DNA of 64,000 bases from Verrucomicrobiales bacterium (GTDB lineage: Bacteria > Verrucomicrobiota > Verrucomicrobiia > Verrucomicrobiales > DEV007). The DNA is taken from positions 1 to 64,000 of the forward strand of contig JAHEJT010000003.1 in NCBI GenBank assembly GCA_024638765.1, written 5' to 3'. Below the pieces are notes generated by a model. The model was not told the DNA's origin, did not search any database, and worked only from the letters and a program-made list of their open reading frames with translations. Each line of letters starts with the position of its first letter. Position 1 is the stretch's first letter. Shown in pieces: positions 62,478 through 64,000 of the stretch. A program made the position numbers and the translations under genes.

Positions 62478-63272
62478 ATGCTCATCGACACGCACTGCCA
62501 TCTCGCTTCGCATCGGTTCAAGACGAACGAACTGCCTCAAATCATCGCCAACGCGGCAGACGCCGGAGTCAATCGCCTCATCACCATCGGCACCGATCTC
62601 GAGGACTGCGATCGCAATCGAGAACTCGCCGAGACCCATCCCGAGGTGTTCGCCACCGCCGGTATCCATCCCACCTCCGTCCCCGAACTCAAAGAAGACG
62701 ATTGGCTGGAGCGGATCCGGGCCCTGCTCGCGCACGAAAAAATCATCGCGCTCGGTGAAATCGGCATGGATTTCTATCATCCCGCGCCGGAACCGTTCAC
62801 CGAGGAAGCATACCGGAAAAAGCAGGAGGATGTGTTTCGTGCCCAACTGGATCTCGCTCAGGAACTTGATATGCCAGTCGTGATTCACCAGCGCGAGAGT
62901 TATGAGGCCATCATGGCGATCATGGAGCCTTACCACGGGAAAGTGCGCGCCGTGTTTCACTGCTTCAGCAATGGTATCCAGGAAGCGGAACATCTCCTGG
63001 CGCTCGGGCACCTGATCTCGTTCACCGGCATCGTCACCTATAAAAACGCCGCCGAGGTCCAGGAAACCGCCCGGCAACTGCCGCTCGACCGCTTCATGGT
63101 GGAAACCGACGCCCCTTACCTCGCGCCCGTCCCGCATCGCGGGAAGCGCTGCGAACCCGCCTTCACCCGCGATACCGCCGCCCACATCGCCACCCTGCGC
63201 GGCATCTCCCTCGAAGACCTCGCCGCCGCGACCACCCCCACGGCAGAGGGTTTTTTCGCTTTCCCAGGGTAA
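62478..63272 (+). CDS. tatD: TatD-family metal-dependent hydrolase
   Basis: The protein has 264 residues from MLIDTHCHLASHRFKTNEL; the longer open frame upstream only translates the spacer. TatD-type enzymes are metal-dependent DNases or related hydrolases of the amidohydrolase fold. Ligand motifs are DTHCHL, IALGEIGMDFYHP, VIHQRES, FHCFSNG and MVETDAPYLAP. No Shine-Dalgarno motif can exist before the ATG because the heptamer array runs into it. A 23-bp perfect hairpin begins right after the stop codon. Confidence 0.93.
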   Translation: MLIDTHCHLASHRFKTNELPQIIANAADAGVNRLITIGTDLEDCDRNRELAETHPEVFATAGIHPTSVPELKEDDWLERIRALLAHEKIIALGEIGMDFYHPAPEPFTEEAYRKKQEDVFRAQLDLAQELDMPVVIHQRESYEAIMAIMEPYHGKVRAVFHCFSNGIQEAEHLLALGHLISFTGIVTYKNAAEVQETARQLPLDRFMVETDAPYLAPVPHRGKRCEPAFTRDTAAHIATLRGISLEDLAAATTPTAEGFFAFPG

Positions 63273-63347
63273 GGCGACGCGTCCCGCGGAGCCGCCTGCG
63301 TTCGAAAGACGTCCCCCTACGATCGCGGCTCCGCGGGACGCGTCGCC
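63273..63347. terminator. Perfect 23-bp inverted repeat directly after the tatD stop
   Basis: Arm 63273-63295 (GGCGACGCGTCCCGCGGAGC, then CGC) is exactly complementary to 63325-63347, with 29 bases between. It begins on the base after the TAA. No T run follows, so it may be a transcription barrier or one copy of a dispersed palindromic repeat. Confidence 0.6.
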
Positions 63348-63382
63348 CCAGCTTCGTCACCGGAGAGTTCGGCTAATTCTGA

Positions 63383-63427
63383 CTGCGCCCACTCACTCAC
63401 TATCCACTACTCACTACTCACTACTTA
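63383..63427. repeat. 7-bp-phased array at the 3' end of the symporter gene
   Basis: CACTCAC, TCACTAT, CCACTAC, TCACTAC, TCACTAC and TTACTCC are in register. The last unit contains the TTA that, read on the minus strand, is the stop codon of the gene at 63425. Confidence 0.7.
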
Positions 63428-64000
63428 CTCCTTGCGGCGCGCCGCGAGCACCCCCTCTTCCCCCTCCGTGCGCGCAATCACCACCGCGCCGCATGAATCG
63501 CTGAACACGTTGACCGCGGTGCGGCACATGTCCAAAAACCGGTCCACCGTCAGGAGCACCGCCATCGCCGCCACTGTCTCCGCCTCGGAAAAGCCGACGC
63601 TGCCGAGAATAATGACGATGGCGACGAGACTGGCCGAGGGAATGCCGGCGACTCCGATGCTTGTGAGCAGGGCCAGCAAGACCACCAGGAATTGCTGCGT
63701 GAAAGGGAGGTCCCAGCCCAACACCTGGGACACAAAAATCACGGCCACGCATTCGTAGAGCGCCGTGCCGTCCATGTTCACGGTGGCGCCCAGCGGCAGG
63801 ACGAAACTGCTGACCCGACGTGACACGCCCGCCTCATCCCGGACACAACGCATCGTGATGGGAAGAGTCGCGGAGCTGGAGGCCGTGGAAAACGCGGTCA
63901 ACAAGGCCGCACGCATCGCCATGTAATGGCGGAATGGATTGACGCGGCCCACGAACTTCAGGAGCAACGGGAGTGCCACCAGGAAATGCAGCCCCAAGGC
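63425..64000 (-). CDS. Na+/H+:dicarboxylate (glutamate) symporter, C-terminal part
   Basis: The frame is open to the window end, so the N-terminus lies beyond 64000; 191 residues or more are visible. It is the C-terminal half of an SDF (DAACS) transporter: [19 protein letters not shown] (serine-rich hairpin HP1), [20 protein letters not shown] (the NMDGT substrate/Na+ site in TM7), [17 protein letters not shown] (HP2) and [20 protein letters not shown] (TM8 with the substrate-binding Asp, Arg and Asn). It should import C4-dicarboxylates or acidic amino acids across the inner membrane. Confidence 0.92.
   Translation of the reverse strand, partial: ALGLHFLVALPLLLKFVGRVNPFRHYMAMRAALLTAFSTASSSATLPITMRCVRDEAGVSRRVSSFVLPLGATVNMDGTALYECVAVIFVSQVLGWDLPFTQQFLVVLLALLTSIGVAGIPSASLVAIVIILGSVGFSEAETVAAMAVLLTVDRFLDMCRTAVNVFSDSCGAVVIARTEGEEGVLAARRKE

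Overview
The window is about 64 kb of a GC-rich chromosome that reads best as a member of the Verrucomicrobiota (PVC superphylum). The markers are a type I sulfatase, a cytochrome-c-like domain fused to a SUMF1 domain, SHD1 and LamG secreted proteins, a NagB-LmbE fusion, a housekeeping sigma factor with a long Lys/Ala/Arg tail, and a Gram-negative envelope set (LptE, a BamD-like protein, LolA-like, ArnT-like). This placement is by protein family content and is an inference. No phage, plasmid, CRISPR array, rRNA or intact insertion sequence was seen.

Layout. 1-12 kb: secreted and envelope proteins (PDZ fragment, LamG/SHD1 protein, zinc metalloprotease, sulfatase, a large putative glycoside hydrolase) and a tRNA-Ala. 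12-18 kb: amino-sugar and surface enzymes (NagB with a degenerate LmbE domain, a stand-alone LmbE, a heme-motif/SUMF1 protein, ApbE). 18-32 kb: prepilin peptidase, a VanX-like dipeptidase, a CCA-adding enzyme, two GT-C glycosyltransferases with a GT2 partner, a siroheme-decarboxylase-like protein, FabG and a TPM protein. 31.6-32.7 kb: a 1-kb non-coding block of tandem repeats that runs into the 3' end of holB. 33-41 kb: tmk-holB, hisI, BamD-like/LptE, rsmI, queE-queD. 41-46 kb: a biosynthetic run trpA-dapF-dapA-dapB-folK-panB. 46-57 kb: accA, a LysM protein, acpP, thiH-thiS, NfeD, dnaG-rpoD. 58-64 kb: aat/coaD, the yceD-rpmF-plsX-fabH lipid cluster, tatD, and the 3' part of a Na+/dicarboxylate symporter.

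Most genes are ordinary housekeeping genes, and fatty-acid genes (accA, acpP, fabG, plsX, fabH) are scattered over four loci. The unusual content lies between genes. Many spacers are written in phased 7-bp units whose sequence differs from locus to locus, and some run directly into a start or stop codon. There are also dispersed palindromic repeats, a 215-bp element with terminal inverted repeats, a triple 12-bp palindrome, and the 28-bp minisatellite at holB. At protein level, several domains have lost their catalytic residues: the LmbE domain of NagB, SUMF1, a YkuD-like domain and a PD-(D/E)XK-like domain.

Starts were set from signal peptides, family alignment from memory and visible ribosome-binding sites. 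Shine-Dalgarno motifs are weak or absent for many genes. No database search was run, so family names rest on motif recognition.
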